A stretch of 64,000 bases of DNA from Kudoa neothunni (lineage: Eukaryota > Cnidaria). Each line of letters opens with the position of its first letter. Positions within the stretch are counted from its first letter, which is position 1. Below are positions 1 to 12,980 of the stretch, piece by piece. The DNA lies in NCBI GenBank assembly GCA_964304625.1, contig OZ199840.1:434001-498000 (forward strand), read 5' to 3'. Both the position numbers and the translations under genes were made by a program. Below the pieces are notes generated by a model. It had not been told where the DNA came from, ran no database searches, and saw only the letters and a program-made list of their open reading frames with translations.

Positions 1-1126
1 CTCTATAGAGAAATCCCCACCTAATGCTAGAATGGTATTGTGTTCCTATCACGTTGAAGATTCGATGATTAAAAAAATTAAATCACTTGGATATAACCAA
101 CTTAGCTTACAATGAGAAAAATAAAACTTTTTTCAAAAAAGATCATTTATTGCACAACTTGGGGTGAATTTCTTTTTTACGTACAAGAAATCAAGGGAAT
201 AAATGATCCTTATTTCTCCTACCTCGTTAAATTTTTGTTGAAAAATCCGGAGATGTGGGCCCAATATTTGAGGAAAAACGCATTAACTGTTAGTTCCAAC
301 ACAAATAATAGAGTTGAACAGGATCACGGTAAACAAAAAAGTTTCTTATCAAAATATTATTCGTTTCTGGTCCAAATTGATGAGATTCTGCGGTATGTAC
401 GCGAATTAGAAAACGTATTTAACATCAAACAAAAACAACTATCCAGGCAAACTTTAAAAATATCAGATGACCCAATGTGTAATAGACTTTTAAGTTGTTA
501 CTCACCATATGGTGTGGAAAAAGTTATGGATAATTATAAATCTGAGGAGTTTATCACATTGTGAGAACTTAGTTCTAATTAGTTTGTCCATCTGTTGTCT
601 AACTCTGCTATGGATACTAAAATTAATGGATCATTGATTTGTGACTCTCCCTTTTCTATCAACATAAACTACCGTGTGCCCATCTATTAAATTTGATCAA
701 AATACATATCATAAACATTGATTCATTTATTATTCCACGATGGGCCCTTACAAATATATATCTCCAAACTTCGTTGGACTCCTTTTCAAAACAAGACTGA
801 TACAATGAAAGATAATTCATCTGATACAATTATTAATGATTAAGAACTGAATGAATCGATTCCTGTTTCTGAGGAATTTGAGACAACCGACAAAAATAAT
901 ATTAAAAATAACAAAGAATTGGCGGACAAACTGTTACATACATTAAATGCACTTGGAGGCAATGAGGATTTCAATTTATTCAAAGACTATCTCATTATTG
1001 GAAAAATATAAACGAAACAGAATGTGATTTTATGAAAATGCCGCTAGACGTTGGAAGATCGTCTCATTTTGTAGTTAATGAAGTTAAAACCAAAGGAGAC
1101 CCAAGGAAAAAACAAATTATGTGAAA
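1..1126 (+). mobile_element. MULE (Mutator-like) transposase, 3' part, decayed
   Basis: The reading starts before the window. Bases 2-110 encode a stretch with LCSYHVED, the counterpart of LCLYHVLR in the fuller MULE copy at 6.4-9.6 kb, where it follows the central DDE-type MULE core. Bases 112-564, in another frame, continue with NTNNRVEQDHGKQK, the N-T-N-R-V-E type motif found after the catalytic core of ZSWIM/FAR1-like MULE transposases. Bases 805-1125 carry a degraded C-terminal region with stops that ends in a basic stretch. It is a plain DNA transposon remnant with at least one frameshift (near 110) and several stops. No end repeat was recognised, so the right limit is approximate. Confidence 0.6.
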
Positions 1127-1382
1127 TTTAAAAAATAATTTTAATAATGATTAATTACATATGAAAAAATATATTTTTTTGGTATTATAAACAAGGATTC
1201 ACAAACAATAACAACTTGATTAACAGGAAGCGGTAGATTAATAGAGATTAGTAGAGTTATTGTCTTATGTCTGAAATGTCTCATTCTTCTCAAGGGGCTG
1301 CAACCGTAACAGTGTTAATGATTTTTGTCTTATTATTCGTAGCACAACACGCAAAACGAAAGAAATAAAAATTATCCTTCAA

Positions 1383-3659
1383 TCCTCCGCGTATGCACCA
1401 ATGTCGTTGCAAGCAGGGCTGCCAGCGAGGTTTTAGAAAAAACCCAAGGTCGTGAAAAACGCTAATCTAAAATACAACAAAAATAGAATCGTATCTATTA
1501 AAGTTTTTAATCATCCTCCGAGTCTTTAATTACGTCTACAGACATTAAATTTAAATTTATCGTCTTATAATTGCAATTTATTGACGGGAACACTCACTCA
1601 AACTTAATGTTTAATATAGATTAATATGTTCACAATGAATTAATCAATTTATAGTTCAAGATATATTTTGAAATAACGTTAAATTTTTTAATTATGTGCG
1701 ACGATGTTAACTGAACAATTGTGTAATCGTGTCCTTTAAATAATCTATTGTGCTGTAGTTCAATATCGTAAATGTTTAAACCCTGCACGATATCATGGGA
1801 ATAGAATACGTTATTAGAGATATAAATATTAATGTCGCACATAATAAAATTTGTGTTATTATTCAATATTTACAGGTTTTTAATAAAAACCCAAGATTTT
1901 GTAAAAAATGAAACTCCCAAGAACCCAAGGTGACTAATAAAATCCCAAGATCTTGGGGAAAAACCCAAGACCTGATAGCAGAAGACTCTAACCAACCAAC
2001 TCAAGGGAAAAACTGAGGGACCATCTTCTAGTTGCCCTAGCACACGAATACAATCTGGTCATACGGTCACCATTGTCCATGCTCCTTTTTTGTTTGGTTA
2101 TAGTGCATAATTGTCTGGGGTCTTTTTCTGTCACCTGATTCAATTTCAGAGTCAAGGTGTTCCGTAGATAAGAATACCACGTTGCGATTTTGGGGGGGGG
2201 GGGGGGGGGGCGTGTGAAACAAGAGTTAGATGGCCAGAGTAACAAAAAACCGAATATATTTCTTGGTAATCATTTTCATCCTAAATTTTTGGTGGAATAT
2301 ATGTATTATTCCGTCTCATTGTACCAGTTAAGGTGTTGTTGTCCAATAGAAAAAGCGTATGTGGGACAGAAGTAAAAAATTTAGCTGTAGTGAGTTCTCT
2401 ACAAATTCCATAATATGGCTCCATTAATCTTTTACGACTCGTTCACCTTGTTTAACTTCTCTTGCTCCACCAACTTTTCCCAAATATGGTTGAATATTTA
2501 GGAGATACGAAATCTTTCCATTAGCGGGCACCATACCTTCATACCATATCGTTGTGGTTTATTTTTCACATATAAACGAAAGGAGGCAGTTACCTTTAAA
2601 CCCAAACATTCTTTCGTCGACAATGAAATACTTGTCTGGAGATTAGTTTTTGCGAAAGGATAAATTCACAATGTCGAAGATTTCAAGAACGGCCTCTAGT
2701 TTGTCCCAGATGTACTGACTCTCTCAAGGCGAGTTGTCCTATCATCGAACCGTAACATGCGACAAATTAAGTTAAACCTATCTCTTGAGGGAGTCGCTGA
2801 AAAAAACATTTTTTAAATAATGGTTTGGTATCCCAAATCTATTTAAGAGATAACTTTGTTCCATCGCATCGGACGGATGCAATAAAAATGCCTTAATAGG
2901 TTTTTAATTTGTCCATTGTGATCAACTTCTCATTTATATATTTGTTATTACACAAGCAATATTTATTCGTGTAATACAATACGTTTTTAAGCTCCACGTC
3001 TGAGAAGAACAGTGAGAATGAGAACCAGGTTTAGCATTAATCATATTGTAAGACTTTGTTTTTGTCTGTATTCTGTTTGTAAAATCACATTCAAAATTAG
3101 ATTTTGAGATAGATATTTCATTAGAAGCCTCAAAATCGTCAAAAGAGTCCGAGGATTCAGTAATATCTTCCTGGGCAGAAGCATCCGATAATCGTCCTTC
3201 AAACTCCATATCACTGTCTTTTTCATCGTCTAGTTTATTGGCACTTATTAAGTCTTCTGAATTTTCGGAGTACATTATCTGATAAATTAAATTAAACTAG
3301 AATGATGAATAAGTTTCAATACTTTTCAGCAAACAACACGAGTAACAAAAATTCATAAATCATTAATCTCTTGCTAATATCCAAACGAGAATCAGGGTTT
3401 ATCAGGGCCTAACACAGCATACCTTAGTTATTCCCATTTATTGGTTATTTATTAAATTTTATTAACATTTTTTCTATAAAATAACCATAAATTTCTGGAA
3501 AGTTTTAAATTCCATCTAATATTTGTTTCTACAGAAAGGAGTTTTAATTTTTGAATGAAGAGTACACAAAATATGAATTTAATATAAAATCAATTTATAT
3601 GAAAAAAATGAACAATTCTTAAAATGGGGTCCTCACAAACCCCCCTCATCCCCGGAGGG
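1383..3659 (-). mobile_element. piggyBac element A (family 1), decayed
   Basis: On the minus strand, 1988-2245 encodes a piggyBac C-terminal stretch (MDNGDRMTRLYSCARATRRW) and 2934-3275 the acidic N-terminus. These closely match piggyBac B at 10.8-12.7 kb, which also preserves the middle. The right end is GGAGGG followed by TTAA at 3660-3663, the target site of the superfamily. The left end is probably near 1383 (CCTCCGCGTATGC), a diverged inverted copy of the right end. The coding region is interrupted in several places, and the last part of the transposase is lost next to a MITE inserted at 1404-1992. A run of 19 G lies inside it at 2192-2210, where copy B has six. Confidence 0.75.
1404..1992. 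repeat. hAT-like MITE nested in piggyBac A; second copy at 27.46-27.99 kb
   Basis: This segment is repeated in reverse complement at about 27460-27990. The outer ends read CAGGGCTGCC and, in the other copy, CCAGGGCGTCC, followed at both ends by AACCCAAGGTC or AACCCAAGACC blocks, so it has imperfect inverted ends. CAGGG termini suggest a non-autonomous hAT, but no clear 8-bp target duplication was found. It encodes nothing recognisable; an open stretch at 1630-1866 is conserved only because the repeat is. Confidence 0.55.
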
Positions 3660-3943
3660 TTAATAGCGTAAAAAACTACTTTAATTAATAAAAAAGACGA
3701 ATATTATTCAATGGTGAAATTTATCCAACTCAATTTAATAAATAATTTTACTGAACATAATTTTTAATATGTTTCAACGCTCATAAAATAAAATTATCAA
3801 TATAAAATCCATATAGAGGTTAAAAATAATATAGGTTAATTTAAGTCATTTAAAAAATCACTAAAATTGATTCTAAGTCAAATTATTCAGTAAGCATTGT
3901 TAGCTAGATTGAATTAATCCAGGTAGTAAAGATTAGCCAACAA

Positions 3944-5499
3944 TTACGCTTGTTCTACTTTAGGTTCTGCCTTTTCCGTATCTCCTTGATCATCCCTGTC
4001 TTCTGTTTGATCACCCACTTCCTCTGCATGATTAACCGCCTCTGCAGGATCAACCACATCTTCCTCATCATCAGCAGATTCTGTCGCGGAATTGGTTGGT
4101 GCAGGTTCTTCGTCACTTTCAGAAACTGTAGTAATCTCAGTAGTAGTTGCTGGGGTTGTTGTTGTTGTTGGTTCGGGTAAAGTAACTTCATTTACACCTT
4201 CAATGCAAATGTAACTGCAAAGAGCTTCACTTTCAAAGTTGTTCGCATTTCCACCAATTCCAGTATATGCAAATCTTTTACACACCTTTTCTTTCTCATC
4301 ATAATACCATCTTGGTAATGTGCTTGCTTCATTTCCACTCCCAGGTTCTTTTGGTTCGCTGCATACAATGGGGATATCTGGTAAAGTATTGACCGTTTCA
4401 TCATCGTTAACTTTAATCATTAAATAATATAATTCTAGGTAATAAAAGAAGAATACGAGCAGGACAGGCACTAATACATTCTCCAGCTGTATCGAAATAA
4501 TTTTTGGTTGAGTCTACTTCAACATCAACAGCCAACATTTGCAGGCAGAATTTATATGTTGAATTGTAGTAGTATTTGGTTGTTATATGCCCTTCGGTTG
4601 TTGGTTGGTATGCAGCAGAATTGCATCTTTTAGTTGCGATTTCATCAACTAAGTTTTTTTTATTTAGCTTATTTAATTCTTAATTTTGAATTACTGTGAC
4701 ATTTTTGTCGGCATTCAGAAAATGACTTAAAGATACCCCGTGTTCCAGTTTTGTCTACTATCGCATGGACACATTTGGACTTTTCCTTGTCACGCACGAT
4801 CTTGATTTCTGTTGCAGCAGCTACATTTGTAGTTAATATAGCTCCTACTTCGCAGTCAACTTTGTTGGGTGTTTCGTGGCTTGATTCAGTCGCTAATTTT
4901 AATTATAATATTGAGTAAATGAAGAAAACCATACTTATGCACATATCTTTGCAATCACTATCACTTGGAAATGAGTATTTAGGTTCATTACATCCCTTAT
5001 AATTATATTTTATGCATTCTGCTGGATTATTGCTTTGTCCTTTTTTGAAGTAATATCTGTCGATAGCTGTTTTTCCGCAAACGTTAAATTCGTTTTGCTT
5101 ATTTTCATCAAGGTTATTCTCGGGAGTATCGCTATCCGTGCAAGTACCAACTCGACTCGCGTAGTCATATTCAACTACATTATTATAGAAATATAAAAAA
5201 ACTATATAATACGTTCTTTGTTGCATTCTTCTAACGACGCAAAATTATTGAAGTTAGATCCCCCGGCTCCTCTGTACGAAAAGCTTTTGCATGTAGCTGT
5301 ATCTTTATGAAGGTAATATCTGGTAGGAAAAGATTGTAAACGAATCCTATGATTTTTTGTAGCATCAAAATCATATTTTGTATCTGCTAAAATTGTTACG
5401 AACGTGATTACATTCGATCAAACTACCAGCGCCAGTGAGAAAAGAAAGAGGGATGTATGCAGAGACAACACAGATAAAGATAGGTAAAAAGACTTTCAT
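3944..5499 (-). CDS. Kunitz gene A: secreted five-module Kunitz-like protein
   Basis: Six exons on the minus strand: 5499-5427, 5386-5213, 5174-4935, 4892-4695, 4648-4457 and 4410-3944. The introns are 38-46 nt, GT-AG and all phase 1; the lengths sum to an uninterrupted frame of 447 residues. Exon 1 is a signal peptide (MKVFLPIFICVVSAYIPLSF). Exons 2-6 each hold one Kunitz-like module, recognised by RYYL/RYYF, G-G-N-x-N-N-F and the C-x3-C ending; module 5 has FAYTGIGGNANNFESEALC. Only module 2 has six cysteines. Modules 3-5 lack Cys2 and Cys4 and module 1 keeps only two cysteines, so the disulfide holding the inhibitory loop is lost in most. The P1 position of module 2 is Gly (VCGK). After module 5 comes an acidic Thr/Pro-rich tail of about 85 residues. 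It is probably secreted; inhibition of a protease is not assured. Confidence 0.85.
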
Positions 5500-5716
5500 A
5501 CTGGAAGTTATTTAAACTACTGACTAGACCAGAAGGATTAAAATTATACTATAATGCTCGTGAATGAAATTATTCGATATGCTGACTTAATGGTTATTTC
5601 TCTATTGCATATAGCCAATTGAAAAACACAAACGAATCTCTATTCATTTTATAGCATAATAATAAAATTATAGAGGATTATAAATACATGTATTAATCCA
5701 TTCATTTTTTAGAATC

Positions 5717-5800
5717 AACCTATAGTCCAGTGTTTCCCTACAGATTGTAACCCAACCTTTTAGGGGTGCGAAGAACCATCATTGGGGGTGCCGGAGTCAT
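5717..5800. repeat. hAT-like terminus
   Basis: The sequence begins CAGTGTTTCCC and continues with AACCTTTTAGGGGTGCG, like the left ends of many hAT transposons. The long homology between the upstream flanks of Kunitz genes A and D stops exactly here (CCTATAGTC in both, then unrelated sequence), which supports an insertion boundary. The other end was not identified. Confidence 0.4.
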
Positions 5801-6444
5801 TCAACAATAAATTTAAAAATTAATCTTAGTTTATTCACTTCGTAAGTTTCGTTAGCCCCCGTTTAAATCATGTAAGGACGTAATGCGTACAATAATATTT
5901 CTGGTTGTTTTGATATCAATCAGTTTCTATTCAAAAATGGAATTTGATAATTTATTTAATTTATAATTTATTCTGCTTGATTCTACGAAGGATAACATTA
6001 AGGTAATAATTTATATCAAGCTTGTTCAGCTTACAAAATCTAACTATCGCTATTTCCATGTAAAATCGTAACTTCGCTATCTTTCAAAAAGCATATTTAT
6101 ATGCTTAAGCTGTAATTAGGTTTTCAGTATTTTTATCTATTTAGTAATAATCTATATCCATAAAAATAAAACCACGATGTAATTTTAACCTAGTCTTCTG
6201 TCTAAATTTGCGATCCATCATATAAATGTATAGTTTTTATTATATTACGTTTCAAGTTTTACTTTTGAATTCGTACCTGCCCCTAATATAAATCTAAATT
6301 AAATTGTTCTTTAAAGTATAAGTAAAATAAGGATCAAAGCATTTTTATTAACATAAAGAAATGAATGCCAACTTTAACAATATATATTAGTTATTTTATT
6401 CAAGTATATTTATAAGATATATTTTTTGAATCAATTGAATTATT
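5801..6444. other. AT-rich intergenic stretch
   Basis: No coding pattern, splice-linked exons or named repeat was recognised. Part of it is probably the interior of the hAT-like insertion that starts at 5717. Confidence 0.4.
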
Positions 6445-9400
6445 ATTAGGCTGTGTCTATTTTGCCGGACGCGCTTTTTCTCTTAAAATAATAATTCAAT
6501 TGCTACAATTTTTTCCTAAAAATATCCTTTATAAATGCAGAATATAAATTTAGTTTCATTAATTCAGTGACGAATTTTTATATAGCTAATTTGTATCCAT
6601 AATATCCAAATGAAAATACAGTAAAGTAAAACTATTTGGCCAATTCGTATTTAAAATTTTTATAATTAGGTAAATGTTTTTATCAGATGATTGATACACC
6701 ACTAAAATTTAATAAAATGTTGAGTATTCTACTTTAAATAATAAATGTTTGAAATTATCTTGTATTGCAACGCCAAATAATTGTGACTGTTTAACTTCAA
6801 CATAAAATTATATTTGAATATAATATATCGATATTGGTGTTGTTATTATTACTACTATCATCATTACCATAATCATAATTTTCTTTTTTTTCTTAAACCA
6901 ATAACTGTTTGAAATACACCTTTTGGTCTACCTCTCAATTTCACTACTGTTGGCAGCTTAATTCCTATAATTTTATGAATTTAGCAAAATGGACAAAAGA
7001 TACACACCCTTCAAAGATGGATTTTTAGTTGTGGTATCATCTACAATATTCGGGATCTCCATATCAATTATTGATGATGGAACATTATCATTAACTGCTT
7101 CTAGTATATCCTCATTCTCTAATCGTGATTCCTCAGTAACTAAACACGAAATAAAAATTCTACTAAAGACAATATCATTAATTACATGTTGGGATTGAAA
7201 TCTCTTGATTGTTTATGATGACAGATTCAGACATTAACTTGAACTAAATTAAGTTGATATATGAATAGTGGAAAAAATAGTCACCTTATCCAGAGAATCC
7301 CCATTGGAAATAAGAGAGATTAATTCACCTAAAATCTTTTTTAATGAATCATATTGACTCCCTGTTTTTTCAGACCCTAGCGAAGCTATTATCTTACAAA
7401 GAATTTCTAGCTCCCTGTATCGCTTTAAAGCAGAATTCGGAACAGGGCACTGACTCGAAATTTCTGTAATACTTGGTTGTACACAACACGAAGGATTTTG
7501 AAGATATAAATTTTTGGTCATCTGAATAAATGACAGGTAATATTCTTTGTGCCACCTCTTATTACAAATTTTCTCTTCATATAAATTCATGTTCATTATT
7601 TTTCTAGCGTAAATAATATGCCTACATGGTAACTCCATACTTACGTAGAAACAACATGTACAACTACTGGGATCAGGATTAGCATAGGATTTGATATGAT
7701 TATTTACTTCATCTTACATAATATTATATGCATATGAAGTTATCAATGTTTTATATCGTTCGTTAATGTCTGAATTTAATTTCTCAACTGTTTGGGTTGA
7801 CCACTCTCTAACTGCTTTATTCTCACGCTCAGTCCTCATACTTGATAAATAAATAAGCAGATCGCTGAAAAAGACTTCAATTGTTGAGAATTCTTCTATG
7901 ATTTGTTTAATTTTGGAATTTATGCATTCTAATCGATTATTTGTTCAATTTAAAAAAGTGCCCTTTAGGTTCATGTATGCCGGGCATCATTCATATTTGA
8001 TTGGATCCCAAGATTTATTATAATAACTAATGATTTTTTTGTTACATGTCTTATTTAATAATTCATGGTAATTTTCATAACGTTTTGTATCATCGGTATA
8101 ACAAAGCTTTTGAATCAACTCTAAGGCAGTTTTTCTTTCAGCATTGTTTATTCCCATTCCTAAAGTAGAGATTTCTCTCCCAAATGTTCTTAAGACATGG
8201 TACAGACATAAGTTTGTACTTACGTTAGGAAATACAGACCTTATAGGGTTTCTTTCAATCATGTCTTTATCGGTAATGAAACAAATTGTTTTGGATGAAA
8301 TTTCCTCGTTATGTTTAAGTAGAGATTGACATAACCAGGTAACAGTCACGGCACTCTCCTCAGATAAAAGAGCAATAGCTCCTATTTGACTTTGCCCAAT
8401 GGAATCGATAAACAGATATATATAAAATGGCATACGATTATTGATTAATTTATAAGTGGCATATATAAATACTAGTTCGGGAAATTTTTTTAATAACGTT
8501 TTTCATATAAAGGTCTTGGAAAAATATTCCAGTCATTTCATTGGAGTTATTCTGCAATATTTCGATAGTTGCATTTGGGTGAGAATTTGTTATTGAATTA
8601 AACAATTCCGAAATATCCGACGAAACACTTTTTTTAGTGTTTGGATATAATTATGGATTTGCTTCAACGAAACCTTTTTTTGTGATTGGTTCATGATTTC
8701 TACTTGTACTCTTTTTAAATTTCCATTATAAAAATGAACATTTTTTATAAGATACTTGTTTCCTTCATCTAATTTTCTATTCATTGGTAAAAAATCCCTA
8801 AAATGCTCATTTCTGTTGCAGCTATGAGTATGATCCAATTTTCTAATAACTAACATGTTCATGTTTTTAGGAACTCGCAGTGTAATGAAGAAATTGCAAC
8901 CACTTTTATGACTGTTGATTTTTCTCTTCCTGGCACTTTTAGATTGTATCTAAATTCAAATTAATTGCTTCAACTTAGCTATAGATAATTACATTTTTAC
9001 CACCATGAACACGACAAAAAATGGCTTCATAATAAACAAGATCAGAGTTCATGTCTCTATCAAATTTTTTTAGAGAAGTTGAGATTTTTCTAGAGTCTTG
9101 GATCCAGTAACAAAAGTTGCTCGGCTTTGAGTACTTACCCATGAATTCTTTAGCCTTTTCAAAGTTTGTAAATGCATTTCTGACTTTAGGTTCGGATAAA
9201 ATATCCTGAATTAATAGTGTTTGATCAGACTCTCCTTCCATAGTGATTCTATTCGCGACTATCAATATTACAACCGCACGCTAGAGGATATTTTACTCGT
9301 TTATGATGCTGTAACACATAAAATTAGATTCATTATGTAAATAATACAGATTTTTAAAAATTTTAATGTCATTTATAATGATACTTATAAATGTGTTTAA

Positions 9401-9561
9401 AATATCCTCGATGTATTTTTATGCCTAATTATTAATTAAAAGATAAATGAAACTAAACTTATATTCTGCATTTATAATAGATATTTTTTAGAAAAAATTA
9501 TAGCGATTAAATTTTTATTTGAAGAGAAAAAGAGCGTCCGGCAAAATAGACATTGCCTAAT
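6445..9561 (-). mobile_element. MULE transposon with long inverted ends and a ZSWIM-like transposase
   Basis: The ends are inverted repeats of about 117 bp (6445-6562 and 9446-9561), sharing GTCTATTTTGCCGGACGC. Between them, on the minus strand, lie the parts of a ZSWIM1/3-type MULE transposase in order: an N-terminal FAR1-like region (8975-9265), a middle piece with a His/Cys cluster (8590-8862), the MULE core (7987-8433, with FIDSIGQSQIG, TDKDMIERN and CLYHV), a SWIM zinc finger (about 7610-7670, CTCC...PCRHI) and an AT-hook-like tail near 6900-6960 (KLRGRPKGVFQ). The core is open for 148 codons, but the frame is broken between the pieces. No exact 9-bp target duplication is visible, which fits age. 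Confidence 0.85.
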
Positions 9562-10434
9562 AGAAAAGATGGATTACAGTTGTATTAGGTAATTCGTGAA
9601 TAATTTTATTCATTATCTAGTTCTTAATCGGTTCGCACTATTATTATCAATGAATCGTGTATATCTTTCGTTGTTAAAAACAATAATAAAATTGAAAAAT
9701 ATCCAGTAATAGCTTAGACATAAGTAAATCTCCATTATACATCAAAATAATTTTATTTATTACTAGCGGGAACTGCCCAGATTTGCTTGGGAATTATAAG
9801 CACTGAACAATTTCTAAATAACATTCAGAATGGATATTAATATTTAAAAGGAAGTGGCTATTGTCATGGACCATAATATCTCGGTAGATATAGTTTTGAC
9901 TGAAATTAATTATTTTTCATATGTAATCATGTATGACAGCCTGACAAAAAATTAAATTAAATTATTACGAAAAAAAACGCAGGAATTTAATGATTCGTGA
10001 AAAATTTTTTTTAAATTGTTTCTAATGTTACAAGTTTTTTATGTTTCAATATTATCAGTAAGCTGAAAGTAATCTGGTTTGTATGTTGGCAACGCTGTAC
10101 GAATTAGTTCCCTCAGGTGTATATTTGTAAGTGGGGAGAGTTCTGCGATGCGTCGATTTTATAAACATCATCGTTGATTAAATAGACACATAACAATAAG
10201 TTGTTCCAAAGGTAGAAAAAATTTGGAGGCATAATTCTTTTAGTCTTAAATATTTATTTTCTGGAACTTATTTCAAAAATTTGTTTGGTGAGTTGGATTT
10301 ATGAATTATCTTTAAATCTTTAATGCTTGTATTTTTTTCGATATCTCTCTCTCTTTTTGGTAATAGATAAACATTAGTTCTAACTGAATTTCCTAATGAA
10401 ACTCGTAATAATTTTAGTTTGCAGCAAATATTAA
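9562..10434. other. AT-rich intergenic stretch
   Basis: Nothing recognisable on either strand; short open frames here have no family features. Confidence 0.35.
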
Positions 10435-10730
10435 ACTTATATGATAGTTTGTAACTATGTTTTATAATCAAAAATATTATCTAGTTTACGATTGAGGAGT
10501 TCATTTCTTCAGTTGCTTAAATAGTTCAAACTTTTTATTTCTCCGAATTAACGCGTTGGTTACATTAAAAAAATGCAACTCAAAAAGAAATTTTTCCGAG
10601 AGCCACACCATAACGTTCAAAGAGTCACAGGTGGCACGCGAGTCATGGTTTGGCCACCCTGGTATATTAGAATCATCATGTGGACATGTACCATCTGGTA
10701 TGTTGGTAGATTAGCACATGATATTAACGA
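10435..10730. repeat. Dispersed repeat copy 1, probable hAT end
   Basis: It resembles 22081-22262 in the same orientation, from TAGTTTGTAACTATGTTTT through to GGTTTGGCCACCCTGGTATA. The reverse complement of its far end reads CAGGGTGGCCAAACC, a common form of hAT terminal repeat. It overlaps a short plus-strand open frame at 10573 that is not a gene. Confidence 0.45.
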
Positions 10731-10832
10731 ATCATTATCTGGGTCGTGCAATTATTATTGTTGTTTTTGTTGCTTTGTGGTGTCTCTCTCTTGCGTTCAT
10801 AATACCAACTTTTTCATTAAAAATTTGGAAAC

Positions 10833-11574
10833 TTAATTTTTGGATATTGTAGGGAGAAGGTAAATTGTTTTTCGAATTAGGACATTTGATTTAATCAATT
10901 CAGTGGCCAACTCTCGAAGGGAGTACTGGCGGCGGCTGTGATCTGTTCTTCTCCACTCCGTGAATCTTGTTGTGTATATGATATACGCATTCAATGCAAT
11001 TATATCAACCAACTCAAGGAAATAACGGAGGGACCATCTCCTAGTTGCCTTAGCACACGAATACAATCTGGTCATACGGTCACCGCTGTCCACGCCCGTT
11101 TTTGTTTGGTTATAGTGCATAGTTATTTGGGGTCTTTTTCTGTCATCTAGTTAAATTTCAGAGTCATGGTGTTCCGTAAATAATAGTATCACGTTGTAAT
11201 TTTTTGGGGGGACGTATGAAACAAGATTTAGATCGCCAGAGTGACAAAAACCGAATATAATTCTTGGCGACTATTTACATCCTGGATTTTGGATGGAATA
11301 TATGTATTATTCGGTCTCATTGTACCAGTTAAGATGATGTTGCTGTCCAAGAGAAAAAGCGCAAGTGGGGCAGAAATGAAAAAATTGACTGTAGTGAGTC
11401 CTCTACAAATGTCATAATATGGTTCTATTAAATCTTTTACGACTCGTTCACGTTGTTTAACCTCTCTTGCTCCACCAACTTTTCCCAAATATGGTTGAAT
11501 ATTTAGGAGATATGAAGTTTTCACATCAGTGGCCACTCATACCTTCATACCATATCGTTATGGTTTATCTTTCG

Positions 11575-11605
<31 letters not shown>

Positions 11606-12704
11606 GTATATATATATGTATAAATGAAAGGGACGGTTACCTTTAAATCCAACCATTCTTTCGTCAACAGTGATATACTTACCTGGAGAGTAGTTTTTGC
11701 GAAAGGATAAATTCACAATGTTGAAGATCTCTCGAATGGCCTTTAGTTTGTCCCCAGATGTACTGATTATCTCAAGGCAAGTTGTCTTATCATCAAACCG
11801 TAATGTGCGGTAAATCAAGTTAAACCAATCTCTTGAGAGAGACGCTAAAAAAACATTTCTTAAATAATGTGTTGGTATCCCAAATCTATTTAAGAGATAA
11901 CTTTGCCCCATTACATCGGACGGACGCAATCAAAATGCCTAAATAGGCTTTTAATGCGTCCATTGTGATCATCTTCTCATCCATATATTTATTATTACAC
12001 AAGCAATATTTATTCGTGTGATACAAAACTTTTTTATGCACCACGTCTGAGAGGAACAATGAGAATGAGAGCCAGGTTTAGCATTAACCATATTGTAAGA
12101 CCTTGTGTTTGTCTGCATTCTGTTTGTAAAATCACATTCAAAATTAAATTTTGAGATAGATATTTCATTAGACACTTCAAAATCGTTAAAAGAATCCGAG
12201 GATTGAGTAATATCTTTCTGGGCAAAAGAATCCGATAATTGTCCTTCAAACTCCAAATCACCGTATTTCATCATCTAGTTTATTATCATTTATTTAGTCT
12301 TCTGAATTTCCGAAGTACATTATCTGATAAATTAAATTTAACTAAAATGGTGAATAAGTTTTAATACTTTTCAGCAAACGACACGTGTAACAAAAATTCA
12401 GAAATCATTAATCTCTTGATAATATCCAAACGAGAATCAAGGTTTATTGAGGCTTAACACTGCATAACTTAGTTATTGCCATTTATTGATTACTTATTAA
12501 ACTTTATTAACATTCGTTTCTATAAAATTAAAAAATAAGACTTATTTTAACTTTTTGTCGAAATTTTTTTATTCTTTGCAAAAGAACCGTAATATTTGAA
12601 TGAAGAATACACAAAGTATGAATTTAATACAAAATCAGCTTATATGAAAAAAAAGAAAAATGCATAAAATGGAACCCCACAGACCCCGCATCGTCCCGAT
12701 AGGA
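10833..12704 (-). mobile_element. piggyBac element B (family 1), nearly full-length but decayed
   Basis: The minus-strand pieces follow the order of a piggyBac transposase: acidic N-terminus (11969-12274), a middle part with FGIPTHYL and KYITVDERMVGFKGNRPF (11558-11929; contains the first catalytic Asp region of DDE_Tnp_1_7), LTTVNFFISAPLALFLL and GTMRPNN (11228-11536), and the C-terminus with GVDSGDRMTRLYSCAKATRR (10833-11120). The frame is broken between these pieces. The right end meets TTAA at 12705-12708. A (TATATG)n run sits inside the coding part at 11577-11622. The left end was not resolved. Confidence 0.8.
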
Positions 12705-12980
12705 TTAATAGGGTAAAAATCTATTTTAATTAGTCAAAAAATAGACAAATATTATTCAATGGTGAAATTTACCCCACTCGATTTTATAAATAATTTTACC
12801 GGCTATAGTTTTTAATATATTTAAACGCTCATAAAAAAAAATTATCAAAATAAAATCCATAAAGATTTCAAAAATAATATAGGTTAATTTAAGTCATTTA
12901 TAAAATCACTAAAATTGATTATATTTCAAATTAATCAGTAAACATTGTTAGATAGATCGAACTAATCCAGATGGTCAAGA

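Noticed and set aside
10573-10836. Plus-strand open frame of 87 codons
   Set aside because: Falls in a dispersed repeat and has no family features.
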